A stretch of DNA of 64,000 nt, taken from assembly GCF_029255145.1 (NCBI RefSeq), contig NZ_JAPUVQ010000027.1:16331-80330 (forward strand), read 5' to 3'. The notes beneath the pieces were generated by a model. It did not search any database. It worked only from the letters and a program-made list of their open reading frames with translations, and was not told the origin of the DNA. The stretch's first letter is position 1, and each line of letters starts with the position of its first letter. Positions 7,504 to 16,520 of the stretch are shown in pieces. The position numbers and the translations under genes were made by a program. The DNA comes from Accumulibacter sp003538495. GTDB lineage: Bacteria; Pseudomonadota; Gammaproteobacteria; Burkholderiales; Rhodocyclaceae.

Positions 7504-9283
7504 GGGAAGCCTTCCTTTCCTGCTCTGCCTTTTCGCCCGCCGCACCGTAAGCGCGCGTACCCGGCTGCGACTTAGTGATCTTGACCGGCCCGTAGTCGAT
7601 ACGCGGCGTGCCGCCGGCGACATAATGCGCCTGCGAGTGTTGCAGAAAGTTTTCATCGTCGCGCTTCTCGAATCCGTCGAGGCGCTGGTGGGCGCCGCGC
7701 GACTCGCGTCGATTGAGCGCCGAATAGGCCATGCTCTGCGCCACGTCAAGCTGGTACTCGAGCTCGATGGCCAGCAGCCACTCGGTATTCCAGACGCTTG
7801 ACTTGTCCTCGACGTTGACGCTCTTGAAGCGCTGCTTGAGTTCGTCGAGTTTGTCGCAGGTCTGCTGCATCGTTTCGGCGAGGCGATAGATGCCGCAACC
7901 GTCCTCCATGGTCTGCGCCATTTCCTTGCGCAGCGTAGCGATGCGCTCGGCTCCTCCGGTTTTCTGCTTCAGGCCCAGGACCCGTTGCTCGACCGCTTGC
8001 GCCTGCTTGAGCAGGCTCGCCGAGTTCCCTGGAGCGACCGACTTGGCGAAACGGGCGGCTTCGACTCCGGCAACCTTGCCGAATACGCAGAGTTCCGACA
8101 ATGAATTCGATCCGAGGCGGTTGGCGCCATGGATGCCGACACTGGAACATTCGCCGGCAGCGTAGAGACCAGGCAGCGGCGAAGCGCACAGCCCGTCGAC
8201 CATGATCCCGCCCATGGTGTAGTGCACTGCCGGGCGAACGGGGATAGGTGCGCATGCGGGATCGACGCCGAGGAACTGCTCGGCGAGTTCGTAGATCTGC
8301 GGCAGGCGCTCGCGCAACTTTGCTTCACCGAGGTGACGAAGGTCGAGATGGACCACCGAACCGTGCGGTCCCTCGATGGTGCGCCCCTTTTGCTGCTCGT
8401 ACCAGAAGGCCTGGCTGAGCCGGTCGCGTGGCCCGAGTTCCATCGCCTTGTTGCGCGGTGACGGCTCGGCCGGGCCCAGCCCGTAATCCTGCAGGTAGCG
8501 ATAACCGTCCTTGTTCACCAGAAAGCCGCCTTCGCCGCGACACGCTTCGGTAAATAGCAGGCCGGTCCCGGGCATGCAGGTCGGGTGGTACTGGACGAAC
8601 TCCATGTCGCGTAGCGGCACGCCGTGCCGGTACGCCAGCGCCATGCCATCGCCGGTCACCACGCCGCCGTTGGTGTTCTCGCGGAACACCCGGCCGGCGC
8701 CGCCGGTGGCGATGACCACCGACCGGCCCTCGACCAGCGTGAACTCGCCCGAACCGATCTCGATGGCGACGACGCCCTGCACGCGGCCATCCTCGACGAG
8801 CAGGTCGACGCAGAAATGTTCGTCGAAACGCTTGATCGACGGGTACTTGATCGACGTCTGGAACAGCGTATGCAGCATGTGAAACCCGGTCTTGTCGGCG
8901 GCGAACCAGGTGCGCTCGATCTTCATGCCGCCGAAAGCGCGGACGTTGACGTGTCCATCGGGAGTGCGACTCCACGGGCAGCCCCAGTGTTCGAGCTGGG
9001 TCAACTCTTCGTTGCAGTGAGCGACGAAATACTCGACCACGTCCTGCTCGCACAACCAGTCACCGCCGCCGACCGTATCGTTGAAATGGTATTCGAGGCT
9101 ATCGGTGGGCAGCTTCACCCCCGCCGAACCGCCTTCGGCGGCGACGGTGTGGCTGCGCATCGGATAGACCTTCGACACCAGCGCGATCTGCAGCGCCGGA
9201 TCGGACTCGGCGACGGCGATCGCCGCCCGCAGGCCAGCCCCCCCGCCACCGACAATCACCACATCTGCCTTGTAACTCTCCAT
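7496..9283 (-). CDS. frdA: Fumarate reductase flavoprotein subunit
   Basis: A 595-residue flavoprotein. It has the dinucleotide-binding GGGGAGLRAAIA near the N-terminus, RSHTVAAEGG containing the His that binds FAD covalently in this family, the substrate-site stretch HYTMGGI, and HGANRLGSNSL. It reduces fumarate to succinate at the cytoplasmic side of the membrane during anaerobic growth and is close to E. coli FrdA in size. The ATG at 9283 follows AGAAAGGATC, a good ribosome site, so it is preferred over an upstream in-frame start at 9328. It lies 100 bases downstream of rquA on the same strand. Confidence 0.97.
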   Translation of the reverse strand: MESYKADVVIVGGGGAGLRAAIAVAESDPALQIALVSKVYPMRSHTVAAEGGSAGVKLPTDSLEYHFNDTVGGGDWLCEQDVVEYFVAHCNEELTQLEHWGCPWSRTPDGHVNVRAFGGMKIERTWFAADKTGFHMLHTLFQTSIKYPSIKRFDEHFCVDLLVEDGRVQGVVAIEIGSGEFTLVEGRSVVIATGGAGRVFRENTNGGVVTGDGMALAYRHGVPLRDMEFVQYHPTCMPGTGLLFTEACRGEGGFLVNKDGYRYLQDYGLGPAEPSPRNKAMELGPRDRLSQAFWYEQQKGRTIEGPHGSVVHLDLRHLGEAKLRERLPQIYELAEQFLGVDPACAPIPVRPAVHYTMGGIMVDGLCASPLPGLYAAGECSSVGIHGANRLGSNSLSELCVFGKVAGVEAARFAKSVAPGNSASLLKQAQAVEQRVLGLKQKTGGAERIATLRKEMAQTMEDGCGIYRLAETMQQTCDKLDELKQRFKSVNVEDKSSVWNTEWLLAIELEYQLDVAQSMAYSALNRRESRGAHQRLDGFEKRDDENFLQHSQAHYVAGGTPRIDYGPVKITKSQPGTRAYGAAGEKAEQERKASHV

Positions 9284-9383
9284 GCTTGATCCTTTCTCGC
9301 GCCGGACATCGCCAGCGGCGATCAACATTCGAGGAGCGCTAGCGGCCCAAGAGATCCGCCAGCGCCTGCCGATAAGCTATCCG

Positions 9384-10136
9384 TCAGTTCGCCGATCCGC
9401 TGTTCGGCTCGACCAGCCTGAGGGTCAACATCTGATACATGCCACCGAAGAAGCGCTGCTTGCTGACCGTGACGAACGAGCCATCTTTCGGCAACCATGC
9501 GGCGACCTCCTCGCGGAACAGGTCGTGCGCAAAAGGCTCCAGGCGGTCCAGTACAGGCTTCCAGAAATAGCGTAAGGGATTGAAGCGATTGGGCGGCGCA
9601 TAGTCAACGATGGTCAGCGTCCCGCCCGGACGGACGACCCGCAGCGCCTCCGCCAGAGTGCGTTCGCGCACCGCTTGCGGCTGTTCATGCAACAGGAAGA
9701 ACAGCAAGGCCCGGTCGAAGCTTGCGTCTGCGAAACCCAGCGCCGCGGAATCCATGCAATGCAGCTTGATCGGCGCATCCGGCGGCAACTTGCTGGCCAG
9801 ATTGTCAAGCTGTATCGGCAGAATGTCGGCGATCTCCAGCGAACCTCCCGGCGCCACGCAATCGACCAGTCTGGGCGTCAGATCGCCGTAGGCGCAGGCG
9901 ATCTGCAGCGTACGACCCGGAAGATCATGACCGAAATCATGAAACACAGCATTGCACAAGCGCTTGTAGTTGCCCCAGAGAATCAGGTTTACCAACCACT
10001 GCCGCTCGAAGACATGGACCGCACGCGGATGGACGTAAGCCCACCAGTAATGCGCCTGCAGATAGTGCGGTACAGCGGGCGCTCTTTCCTTCACGGCGAC
10101 GCAGGTGGCTGCCGGTCCATCCAGGTGGTTTTTCAT
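9384..10136 (-). CDS. rquA: Rhodoquinone biosynthesis protein RquA (methyltransferase-like)
   Basis: A 250-residue class I methyltransferase-fold protein. The N-terminal part carries AHYWWAYVHPRAVHVFERQW, which I recognise as the RquA family signature, followed by a modified SAM-binding loop (QIACAYGDLTPRL). RquA is established as the enzyme that turns ubiquinone into rhodoquinone, with SAM supplying the amino group. Rhodoquinone has a low potential suited to fumarate reduction. The gene sits directly upstream of frdABCD on the same strand, which strongly supports the call. The start at 10136 gives the family length; an upstream in-frame start at 10259 would add 41 low-complexity residues. 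A generic ubiE-like methyltransferase is the alternative, but the motif and the neighbour argue against it. Confidence 0.88.
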   Translation of the reverse strand: MKNHLDGPAATCVAVKERAPAVPHYLQAHYWWAYVHPRAVHVFERQWLVNLILWGNYKRLCNAVFHDFGHDLPGRTLQIACAYGDLTPRLVDCVAPGGSLEIADILPIQLDNLASKLPPDAPIKLHCMDSAALGFADASFDRALLFFLLHEQPQAVRERTLAEALRVVRPGGTLTIVDYAPPNRFNPLRYFWKPVLDRLEPFAHDLFREEVAAWLPKDGSFVTVSKQRFFGGMYQMLTLRLVEPNSGSAN

Positions 10137-10309
10137 TTTGTGAGGATGCCATTGGTTATCTTCAGCAGCACGCCCAGCCGCAGCGAAGCACGCGCATCGC
10201 ACTTGCGCGCTCCAAAGCACCCGTCCCACGCCCTGCTCATTTCCTGCCCCGCCGCTCACTCATTCGAAAAACTCGGAAGCCCGAAGCAGTCAGGCGGTAA
10301 CGTAACCGA

Positions 10310-11101
10310 TCAACCGGGCAAACGCAACTCGGGCAGCACGGCCAGTGCATTCGCCGATGTCACGCGCGCCAGTAGACCGGCGTCGATGCCCCGCAGGCCA
10401 GCCAGCACCTCGTTGATTCGAGGCAGTTGCAGCGGCGTATTCCGACCGCCCGCCAACCACGCCGGCGGCATGTCGGGTGCGTCGGTTTCAAGAACGATCG
10501 CCTCAAGCGGCAACGAAGCGGCCAGGCGGCGGATCCGCGTCGATCCAGGATAGCTCAGAGCCCCCCCGAAACCGAGCTTGAAGCCCAGCTTGATGAACTC
10601 TTCCGCCTGCTGCCGACTGCCATTGAATGCGTGCGCGATACCACCCCTGACCTTGATCCGGCGCAGGTTCTTGAGCACCTGATCAACCGCACGACGGACG
10701 TGCAGAAGCACCGGCAGGCCGGTTTCCCGGGCGATTTTCAGTTGCTCGATGAAGAAATGCTCCTGCCGCTCTACCCCGGGATCAGTGACGAAGAAGTCCA
10801 GGCCGATCTCGCCGACGGCAACCGGCCGTTCGGGCCCGGCCATCGCGTCCGCGAGACACTCGCGCAAGCGCTTCAGGTCACTCTCGCTGGCGTGCCGGAC
10901 GTATAACGGATGAATTCCGAAAGCAGCGGCACACGCCGAGTAGCGCGCGCAACAGGCGCTCACCTCGGCAAAGCTCGCGACGTCGACAGCCGGTACGACC
11001 ATTGCTTGGATGCCGGCGGCGCCAGCTGCCGCCGCGAGGGCATCACGGTCGGTCGCGAAATCGGCGGCCGCGAAGTGGCAATGCGTGTCAATCAGGATCA
11101 C
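10310..11101 (-). CDS. tatD: TatD family metal-dependent DNase/hydrolase
   Basis: A 263-residue amidohydrolase-fold protein with TatD motifs: DTHCHF (metal ligands) at residues 5-10, a GIHPLY segment, GEIGLDFF with the conserved Glu, VLLHVRRA with the conserved His, AHAFNGS, and the final ETDAPDMPP. TatD proteins are Mg-dependent 3'-5' exonucleases implicated in DNA repair and degradation. The start is a GTG at 11101. It is transcribed with its neighbours on the minus strand but 173 bases from rquA, so co-transcription is uncertain. Confidence 0.93.
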   Translation of the reverse strand: MILIDTHCHFAAADFATDRDALAAAAGAAGIQAMVVPAVDVASFAEVSACCARYSACAAAFGIHPLYVRHASESDLKRLRECLADAMAGPERPVAVGEIGLDFFVTDPGVERQEHFFIEQLKIARETGLPVLLHVRRAVDQVLKNLRRIKVRGGIAHAFNGSRQQAEEFIKLGFKLGFGGALSYPGSTRIRRLAASLPLEAIVLETDAPDMPPAWLAGGRNTPLQLPRINEVLAGLRGIDAGLLARVTSANALAVLPELRLPG

Positions 11102-11260
11102 GAAAGAAGCGCTCCATTGACCTCCCCGGACCGTGGAAGTTATCCGGGCGAACTCCCGCAGTGCCCGCCGGCGCCGGCCGTCGAAGCGCGCGAACCGGGC
11201 TGTTGGTGTCGCCGATCACCGTTCGCACGCGGCCAGGTGTCCGGGCTGGTCGGCGTTGCT

Positions 11261-12496
11261 TCAGAGAAACCTGAAGTTCGGCTCGGGCGGACAGCCGCTG
11301 ACGATGTCGGCCAGCGCCGCGCCGGAGCCGCAGGCCATCGTCCAGCCAAGCGTACCGTGGCCGGTATTAAGGTACAGATTGGCAATTGCCGAGCGTCCGA
11401 TCAAGGGCACGTTCGACGGCGTCGCCGGACGAAGACCGCACCAGAATTTGACTTCGCCGGCGGCGCGCAGATTCGGAAAGAGCTCGTCGGCCCGGCGCAT
11501 CAAGGCCGCACAACGGACCGCGTTGAGCTCGGTGTTGTAGCCGTTGAACTCGGCTGTCCCGGCGATTCGCAGGCGTTGACCGAGACGCGAAAAGACGATC
11601 TTGTGGCCGTCGTCGGTCATACTGACGGTCGGCGCGACGCTGTCCTCGCCGAGCGGGACGGTCGCCGAGTAGCCCTTCGCCGGATAGACCGGCAAACGCA
11701 GGCCGAGCGGGCGCAACAACAACGGCGTGTAACTTCCGAGCGCGGCGACATAGGCGTCGGCCTGGTACAGTTCGCCAGCCGCCAGCACACCCTCGACACG
11801 GCCGGCCACGGCGGTCAGCTTGTCCACCGCGACGCCATAGCGGAAAACAACGCCACGCGCCGCGCAGCGGTCGGCAAGCTGCTGCGTGAAGCGATGCGCG
11901 TCACCGGATTCGTCGCTGGCCGTATAGTCACCACCCACCAGCAGCGGTGCCGCCGGAGCGAGCGCCGGTTCGATGGCCAGGCATTCCTCGACGCTGACCG
12001 TTTGCCGTTCGCAGCCGAAGTCACGCATCACGGCCGCCGCCTTGACCGCTGCCGCAAACTCGCGCCGGTCCGTGTAAATGTGCAGGATGCCACGTTCGAG
12101 ATGATCGTAGACCAGCGACGTTTCAGCGCGCAGCTCGCGCAATTGGCGACGGCTATAGAGCGCCAGCGCGACGATGTGACGGATATTGTCGCGCGTTCTT
12201 CGCGCCGTGCACTCGCGCAAGAAGCACAGACTCCAGTCCAGCAGTGCAGCGTCCCAGCGCAAACGGAAGAGCAAGGGTGCGTCCTCGCGCCGCATCCAGG
12301 CCAGCGCGCGCAGTGGCGCATGCGGATTCGCCCACGGCTCGGCGTGCGAGACCGAAATCTGGCCACCGTTGGCGAAACTGGTTTCCAGTCCGGCCGCAGG
12401 CTGGCGATCGAGCACCGTCACCTGATGTCCAGCCCGGGCCAGATACCAGGCACTGGTGACGCCAACGACACCGGCGCCAAGGACGAGAATCTTCAA
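11261..12496 (-). CDS. dadA: D-amino acid dehydrogenase small subunit (DadA)
   Basis: A 411-residue FAD-dependent oxidoreductase of the DAO family. The N-terminal GAGVVGVTSAWYLARAG is the FAD-binding Rossmann motif; GLETSFANGGQISVSHAEPW is diagnostic for DadA; the C-terminal GHGTLGWTMACGSG closes the FAD site. It oxidises D-alanine and other D-amino acids to 2-oxoacids and feeds electrons to the quinone pool at the inner membrane. The start is a TTG at 12496 that matches the family N-terminus; no upstream ATG is possible without a stop. No alanine racemase gene is adjacent. Confidence 0.93.
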   Translation of the reverse strand: MKILVLGAGVVGVTSAWYLARAGHQVTVLDRQPAAGLETSFANGGQISVSHAEPWANPHAPLRALAWMRREDAPLLFRLRWDAALLDWSLCFLRECTARRTRDNIRHIVALALYSRRQLRELRAETSLVYDHLERGILHIYTDRREFAAAVKAAAVMRDFGCERQTVSVEECLAIEPALAPAAPLLVGGDYTASDESGDAHRFTQQLADRCAARGVVFRYGVAVDKLTAVAGRVEGVLAAGELYQADAYVAALGSYTPLLLRPLGLRLPVYPAKGYSATVPLGEDSVAPTVSMTDDGHKIVFSRLGQRLRIAGTAEFNGYNTELNAVRCAALMRRADELFPNLRAAGEVKFWCGLRPATPSNVPLIGRSAIANLYLNTGHGTLGWTMACGSGAALADIVSGCPPEPNFRFL

Positions 12497-12608
12497 CCGG
12501 TAAACCGCCGCTGCGCGGTTCCGACGCGGGCGGGCGAGAAGGATCGCGAATGCCCGTCCGCGGCGAGCGCTCGGTGACGAAACGGGCGATCAACCGCGGC
12601 CAGGAGGT

Positions 12609-14834
12609 TCAAGCGGGAAGTCCTTGATCACGAGCAATGCGGACTACCTCCGGTATGCGCCGCAGGCTGCGCATCAGCCGCGCCAGCGCCGTGCGATCGG
12701 CGACCTGGACGGTAAAATGCAGTGTCGTATACAAACCCGGACGCTTGTCGTCCATATTGACGTGCTCGATGTTCGTTCCGGAGCTCGAGATCTCGGTGGC
12801 GATCCTTCCCAAAGCGCCGAGGGTGTTCTGCACGACGATCTGCAGGCGAACGCTGAACAGCTTGCCGGGCTCCGGCTCCCACTCGACATCGATCCACTTG
12901 GCTGGCTTGGCGCTGCGCGCCTTGCGGATGGCCGGGCAGTCGTGGGTATGAATGACCAGGCCTTTCCCCTTCCAGATCGAGCCGATGATCGGATCACCGG
13001 GAATCGGCTGGCAGCAAGGAGCAAACTGAACGGCCATCCCTTCACTCCCCCGGACCAGCAGCGAGGATGCCGGCTTGTCGGCTGCCTGCGACGTATCCTC
13101 CAGGGTCAGCAGGCGGCGAGCAACGACACCGGCGAGGCGAAAACCGAGACCGATGTCGGTATAGACCTCCTTGATCAGCTTGTTGCCGGAATCACGAAGG
13201 ACGCTCTTCCACCTCGCAACCGGCACCTCGGAGGCCGCCACACCGAGCGCCCGCAATTCCTGCCCGAGCATCTTCTCGCCAAGCGCCGTAGACTCGTCGT
13301 TCTGCGCGGTCTTGAGGTAGTGGCGAATCTTGCTGCGGGCGCGGCCGGTCTTGACGTGATTGAGCCAATCGGCGAGCGGATGGGCGTCGGCAGCGGTGAC
13401 AACCTCGACGCGATCGCCGTTGGTCAGTTCGGTCACCAGCGGCACCATGTTGAAATTGACGCGTGCCATGACCGCTTGATTACCGATATCGCTGTGCACG
13501 GCGTACGCCAGGTCGACCGCCGTCGCACCGCGCGGCAAGGGGATGATCTTACCCTTGGGGGTGAACACGTAGATCTCGTGCGGAAAGAGATCGACCTTGA
13601 CGTGCTCGAGAAACTCGGACGAATCGCCGGTCGCACTCTGCAGGTCCAGCAGCGAGTGGAACCACTTGGTCGTTTTCTGCTGCAGGTCTACCCCGAAAGA
13701 CTCGGAATCCTTGTACAGCCAGTGCGAGGCGATCCCCTCCTGCGCGACATTGTCCATCGCCTCGGTGCGTATCTGCAACTCGAACGGCGTCCCGTGCGGA
13801 CCAATCAGCGTGGTGTGCAACGACTGATAGCCGTTGGGCTTGGCGATCGCGATGTAATCCTTGAACTTCCCGGGTACCGGCTTGTAGAGAGCATGCAGCG
13901 CGCCCAGCGCGAGATAAGCGGTGGGCACGTCGTTGACCACCACCCGAAAACCGTAAACGTCCAGCACTTGCGAGAAGGAGAGGCGCTTGTCGAGCATCTT
14001 GCGGTAGATCGAATACAAACTTTTCTCGCGACCGAAAACCTGCGCCTCGATGTTGGCGCTGCGCAGCTTGCCCTTGATCCCTTCGAGAATCCGTGACAGC
14101 AGCTCGCGCCGGTTACCACGCGCGGCCTTCAGCGCGCGCCCCAGCACACGAGCGCGCATCGGATAGATCAGCTGAAACGAGAGATCCTGCAGTTCGCTGA
14201 ACAGCTTGTTGAGACCGAGGCGGTTGGCAATCGGGGCGTAGATCTCTAGCGTCTCGCGGGCGATGCGGCGACGCTTTTCGGCGCGCACGGCAGCCATCGT
14301 CTGCAGATTGTGGTGGCGGTCGGCAAGCTTGATCAGCACCACCCGCAAGTCGCTGGCCATGGCCATCAGCATCTTGCGGAAGTTTTCCGCTTGCGCGTCT
14401 TCCTGCGACTGAAACTCGATCTTGTCGAGCTTCGACAGGCCGTCGACCAGATCGGCAACCGACTTGCCGAAACGCTCGACGATCTCGCCCTTGCAGACCG
14501 ACGTATCCTCCATCACGTCGTGCAGGAGGGCGGCGACGACGCCCTCTACATCCATCTGCCACTCGGCGATCGCGCCGGCCACCGCCAACGGGTGCGTGAT
14601 GTAGGGCTCGCCTGACAGGCGCAGCTGCCCGCGATGCGCTTCCTCGCTGAAAAGATAAGCCCGCCGGACGAGTTGGATTTCTTCCGGCGGCAGGTAGCTC
14701 AGACTGTCGATGAAAACCCGGTAGGCCGGATCGTCCTCGGGCGGGAGGAACTCGGAGGGGTGATCTGCCACCGCTGGCTCAGCCGGTGTGCTTGCTGCGG
14801 CAACCGGATCGGCGATTACACACGGGGCAAGCAA
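12609..14834 (-). CDS. spoT: Bifunctional (p)ppGpp synthetase/hydrolase SpoT
   Basis: A 741-residue RelA/SpoT protein with HD hydrolase domain (EEAHRGQLRLSGEPYITHP and HDVMEDT), synthetase domain (VYGFRVVV, the PNGYQSLHT G-loop, ELQIRT), TGS domain (about residues 410-475) and C-terminal ACT domain (about 665-740). The intact HDxxED indicates that it can hydrolyse ppGpp, so it is SpoT/Rel and not RelA. The reading frame starts at a TTG (14834) 12 bases after rpoZ; a GTG near 14771 is an alternative and would remove a poorly conserved leader. gmk-rpoZ-spoT is the usual operon and links GTP supply, RNA polymerase omega and alarmone metabolism. Confidence 0.96.
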   Translation of the reverse strand: MLAPCVIADPVAAASTPAEPAVADHPSEFLPPEDDPAYRVFIDSLSYLPPEEIQLVRRAYLFSEEAHRGQLRLSGEPYITHPLAVAGAIAEWQMDVEGVVAALLHDVMEDTSVCKGEIVERFGKSVADLVDGLSKLDKIEFQSQEDAQAENFRKMLMAMASDLRVVLIKLADRHHNLQTMAAVRAEKRRRIARETLEIYAPIANRLGLNKLFSELQDLSFQLIYPMRARVLGRALKAARGNRRELLSRILEGIKGKLRSANIEAQVFGREKSLYSIYRKMLDKRLSFSQVLDVYGFRVVVNDVPTAYLALGALHALYKPVPGKFKDYIAIAKPNGYQSLHTTLIGPHGTPFELQIRTEAMDNVAQEGIASHWLYKDSESFGVDLQQKTTKWFHSLLDLQSATGDSSEFLEHVKVDLFPHEIYVFTPKGKIIPLPRGATAVDLAYAVHSDIGNQAVMARVNFNMVPLVTELTNGDRVEVVTAADAHPLADWLNHVKTGRARSKIRHYLKTAQNDESTALGEKMLGQELRALGVAASEVPVARWKSVLRDSGNKLIKEVYTDIGLGFRLAGVVARRLLTLEDTSQAADKPASSLLVRGSEGMAVQFAPCCQPIPGDPIIGSIWKGKGLVIHTHDCPAIRKARSAKPAKWIDVEWEPEPGKLFSVRLQIVVQNTLGALGRIATEISSSGTNIEHVNMDDKRPGLYTTLHFTVQVADRTALARLMRSLRRIPEVVRIARDQGLPA

Positions 14835-14846
14835 GTCGTGCAGCGG

Positions 14847-15053
14847 TCAGGCTTGACCGCGGTTGAGGACTTCCAGACCGACCATCCCCGCTGCCAGTTC
14901 GCGCAGGGCGATTACCGTCGGTTTGTCGCGGCCGGGGTCAATCAGCGGCGAAGCACCGGCGGTCAGCTGCCGCGCCCGGAAAGTTGCCGCCAGGGTCATC
15001 TGGAAACGATTCGGAATACGCTGCAGACAGTCGTCCACGGTTACTCTTGCCAT
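14847..15053 (-). CDS. rpoZ: RNA polymerase omega subunit
   Basis: A 68-residue protein starting MARVTVDDCLQRIPNRFQM, the characteristic omega N-terminus, with the later RDKPTVIALRELAAG. Omega helps assemble RNA polymerase and forms part of the ppGpp binding site in proteobacteria. It is encoded between gmk and spoT, spaced 18 bases from gmk and 12 from spoT, so the three are almost certainly one operon. Confidence 0.96.
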   Translation of the reverse strand: MARVTVDDCLQRIPNRFQMTLAATFRARQLTAGASPLIDPGRDKPTVIALRELAAGMVGLEVLNRGQA

Positions 15054-15071
15054 GTAAATCTCCCACCAGAG

Positions 15072-15680
15072 TCAGAGCATTGTTGCGAACAGGCCGGAAT
15101 GACGCTGACGCTGTACAGCGTAGCGGAGTCGCGACGCGTGAATCACCGTCATCAGGTCGCGCAAGGCCCGCTGCCGGTCGTCGTTGATAATAACATAGTC
15201 GAATTCAGCCACATGCCGCATCTCGTCGCGCGCGGCGGCGACGCGGCGAGCGATCGTTTCGGCATTGTCCGTTCCCCGCCCGCAAAGGCGGCGTTCAAGT
15301 TCATCGACCGAAGGCGGCAGGATGTAGACGCCGATTGCGGCCGGAAACAGGCGCCGCACCTGCTGCGCGCCCTGCCAGTCAATCTCGAGCAGCACCTCCT
15401 GGCCGGCCTGCACGGCCGCCTCCAGGCCACTGGTCGAGGTACCGTAGTAGTTGCCGTGCACTTGCGCCCACTCGATGAAATCGCCATTCCGCACCTTCTC
15501 GAGAAAGTCCTGCACGCCGACGAAGTGGTACGCGAAACCATCGCGTTCACCAACCCGCGGCGCGCGGGTGGTGTGGGAAATTGACAGCTGGATCCCCGGA
15601 TCGTTCTGGAGCAAGGCCCGCACCAGCGTCGTCTTGCCAGCACCGGAAGGAGCTGCGACGATGTACAGTTGTCCGGTCAT
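15072..15680 (-). CDS. gmk: Guanylate kinase
   Basis: A 202-residue P-loop kinase with Walker A PSGAGKTTL (residues 11-19), the GMP-binding SHTTRAPRVGERDG and YGTS segments, and LLEIDWQGAQQV. It converts GMP to GDP with ATP in the cytoplasm and is essential for GTP supply. It is the first gene of gmk-rpoZ-spoT. Length is normal for the family. Confidence 0.97.
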   Translation of the reverse strand: MTGQLYIVAAPSGAGKTTLVRALLQNDPGIQLSISHTTRAPRVGERDGFAYHFVGVQDFLEKVRNGDFIEWAQVHGNYYGTSTSGLEAAVQAGQEVLLEIDWQGAQQVRRLFPAAIGVYILPPSVDELERRLCGRGTDNAETIARRVAAARDEMRHVAEFDYVIINDDRQRALRDLMTVIHASRLRYAVQRQRHSGLFATML

Positions 15681-15829
15681 GGTGATCTCGGCCAGCGAAT
15701 GCGGAAACGCGATTGTACGCGTGACACGCTCGGCGGCACATCACCGCAGCGCTTGGCCGGCATGGACTACTTGCCCCTTACCGTGGACAATCAGAGCCTT
15801 CACACGATCACCTGGCAAGGAGCCACTCA

Positions 15830-16189
15830 ATGTCCCGATGGAAGTGCCTGCATCGCGCTGTCCTGTCGCTTGCCGTGCTGGCGACAAACCCAGCCGCCGC
15901 TGCCGAGATCCCGGTCAAGATCCTCGGCTTTGACGACATGTCGTGTCGCGCCTGGGCCGAATCGACCAACGATGCCGAACAACGTGCGCTCTACGTCGTG
16001 TGGGTGCGCGGCGTCCTCACCGGCCACAATTACGCCAACCGCAGCCAGCAGGTATCGACGATCTCCAGCGGCACTGTCGAACAGCACATCACGCGCTACT
16101 GCAAGTCCCAGCCGCGCGGTGACTTCAGCGATGCGGCTTTTCGCCTGAGCGACCAGTTTTCCGGCCGCAACGCAGCGATCACCAAGTAG
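15830..16189 (+). CDS. Secreted hypothetical protein with two cysteines
   Basis: A 119-residue protein with a signal peptide (about residues 1-25: basic start, hydrophobic core LSLAVLA, cleavage near AAA-AE). The mature part has two Cys (MSCRAW and RYCKSQP), likely a periplasmic disulfide, and a central WVRGVLTGHNYANRS segment. The Cys spacing and the G-rich middle recall small periplasmic Rap1a/HdeA-like domains, but I cannot assign a family with confidence. It stands alone, with genes on the other strand on both sides. An RBS (CAAGGAG) precedes the ATG. Confidence 0.75.
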   Translation: MSRWKCLHRAVLSLAVLATNPAAAAEIPVKILGFDDMSCRAWAESTNDAEQRALYVVWVRGVLTGHNYANRSQQVSTISSGTVEQHITRYCKSQPRGDFSDAAFRLSDQFSGRNAAITK

Positions 16190-16281
16190 GAAGAGCCGCT
16201 GCCGCGGCTCTCGGGGAAAGGATTCGCTGGGAGGCTTGGCAGTTCCTGGGCGGGCCAGACCCCGGCCGAGCATCCATGGCG

Positions 16282-16506
16282 CTACTGCTGCTGTTTGCCC
16301 TTGAGATTGCCGACCGTTCCGCCAACGATCCCGCCAATCGCGGCCCCGGTCCACCCGTTGCCCCCCGAGATGGCGGCAATACCCGCCCCCGCCGCGGCGC
16401 CAATCGCCGCACCGCTGACCGTCCCCTGCTCGCGCGGCGTCATGTTCGTGCAACCCATCAGGGCGACGGCCGCAGCGGTCGCTAGTGCTAATCCCGTTGT
16501 TTTCAT
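16282..16506 (-). CDS. Glycine-zipper lipoprotein
   Basis: A 74-residue protein with a lipoprotein signal (LMGC lipobox, Cys at residue 19) followed by a glycine-zipper segment (GAAIGAAAGAGIAAI and GAAIGGIVGGTVG, residues 33-66) typical of SlyB/OsmB-like outer membrane lipoproteins. Such segments pack as helical hairpins in membranes. The specific role is unknown. It follows the secreted-protein gene 16521-16919 by 14 bases and is probably in the same transcript. Confidence 0.82.
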   Translation of the reverse strand: MKTTGLALATAAAVALMGCTNMTPREQGTVSGAAIGAAAGAGIAAISGGNGWTGAAIGGIVGGTVGNLKGKQQQ

Positions 16507-16520
16507 CTCTCTCGCCTCCG

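Noticed and set aside
9284..9383. FNR-type site before frdA
   Set aside because: Half-sites such as TTGAT occur near the frdA start and upstream of rquA, but no TTGAT-N4-ATCAA palindrome is present.
10910..12577. A 555-codon plus-strand frame opposite dadA and tatD
   Set aside because: Arg/Gly-rich shadow translation; dadA and tatD motifs on the minus strand are clear.
12624..14096. A 490-codon plus-strand frame opposite spoT
   Set aside because: Shadow of spoT, which has complete HD, synthetase, TGS and ACT domains.
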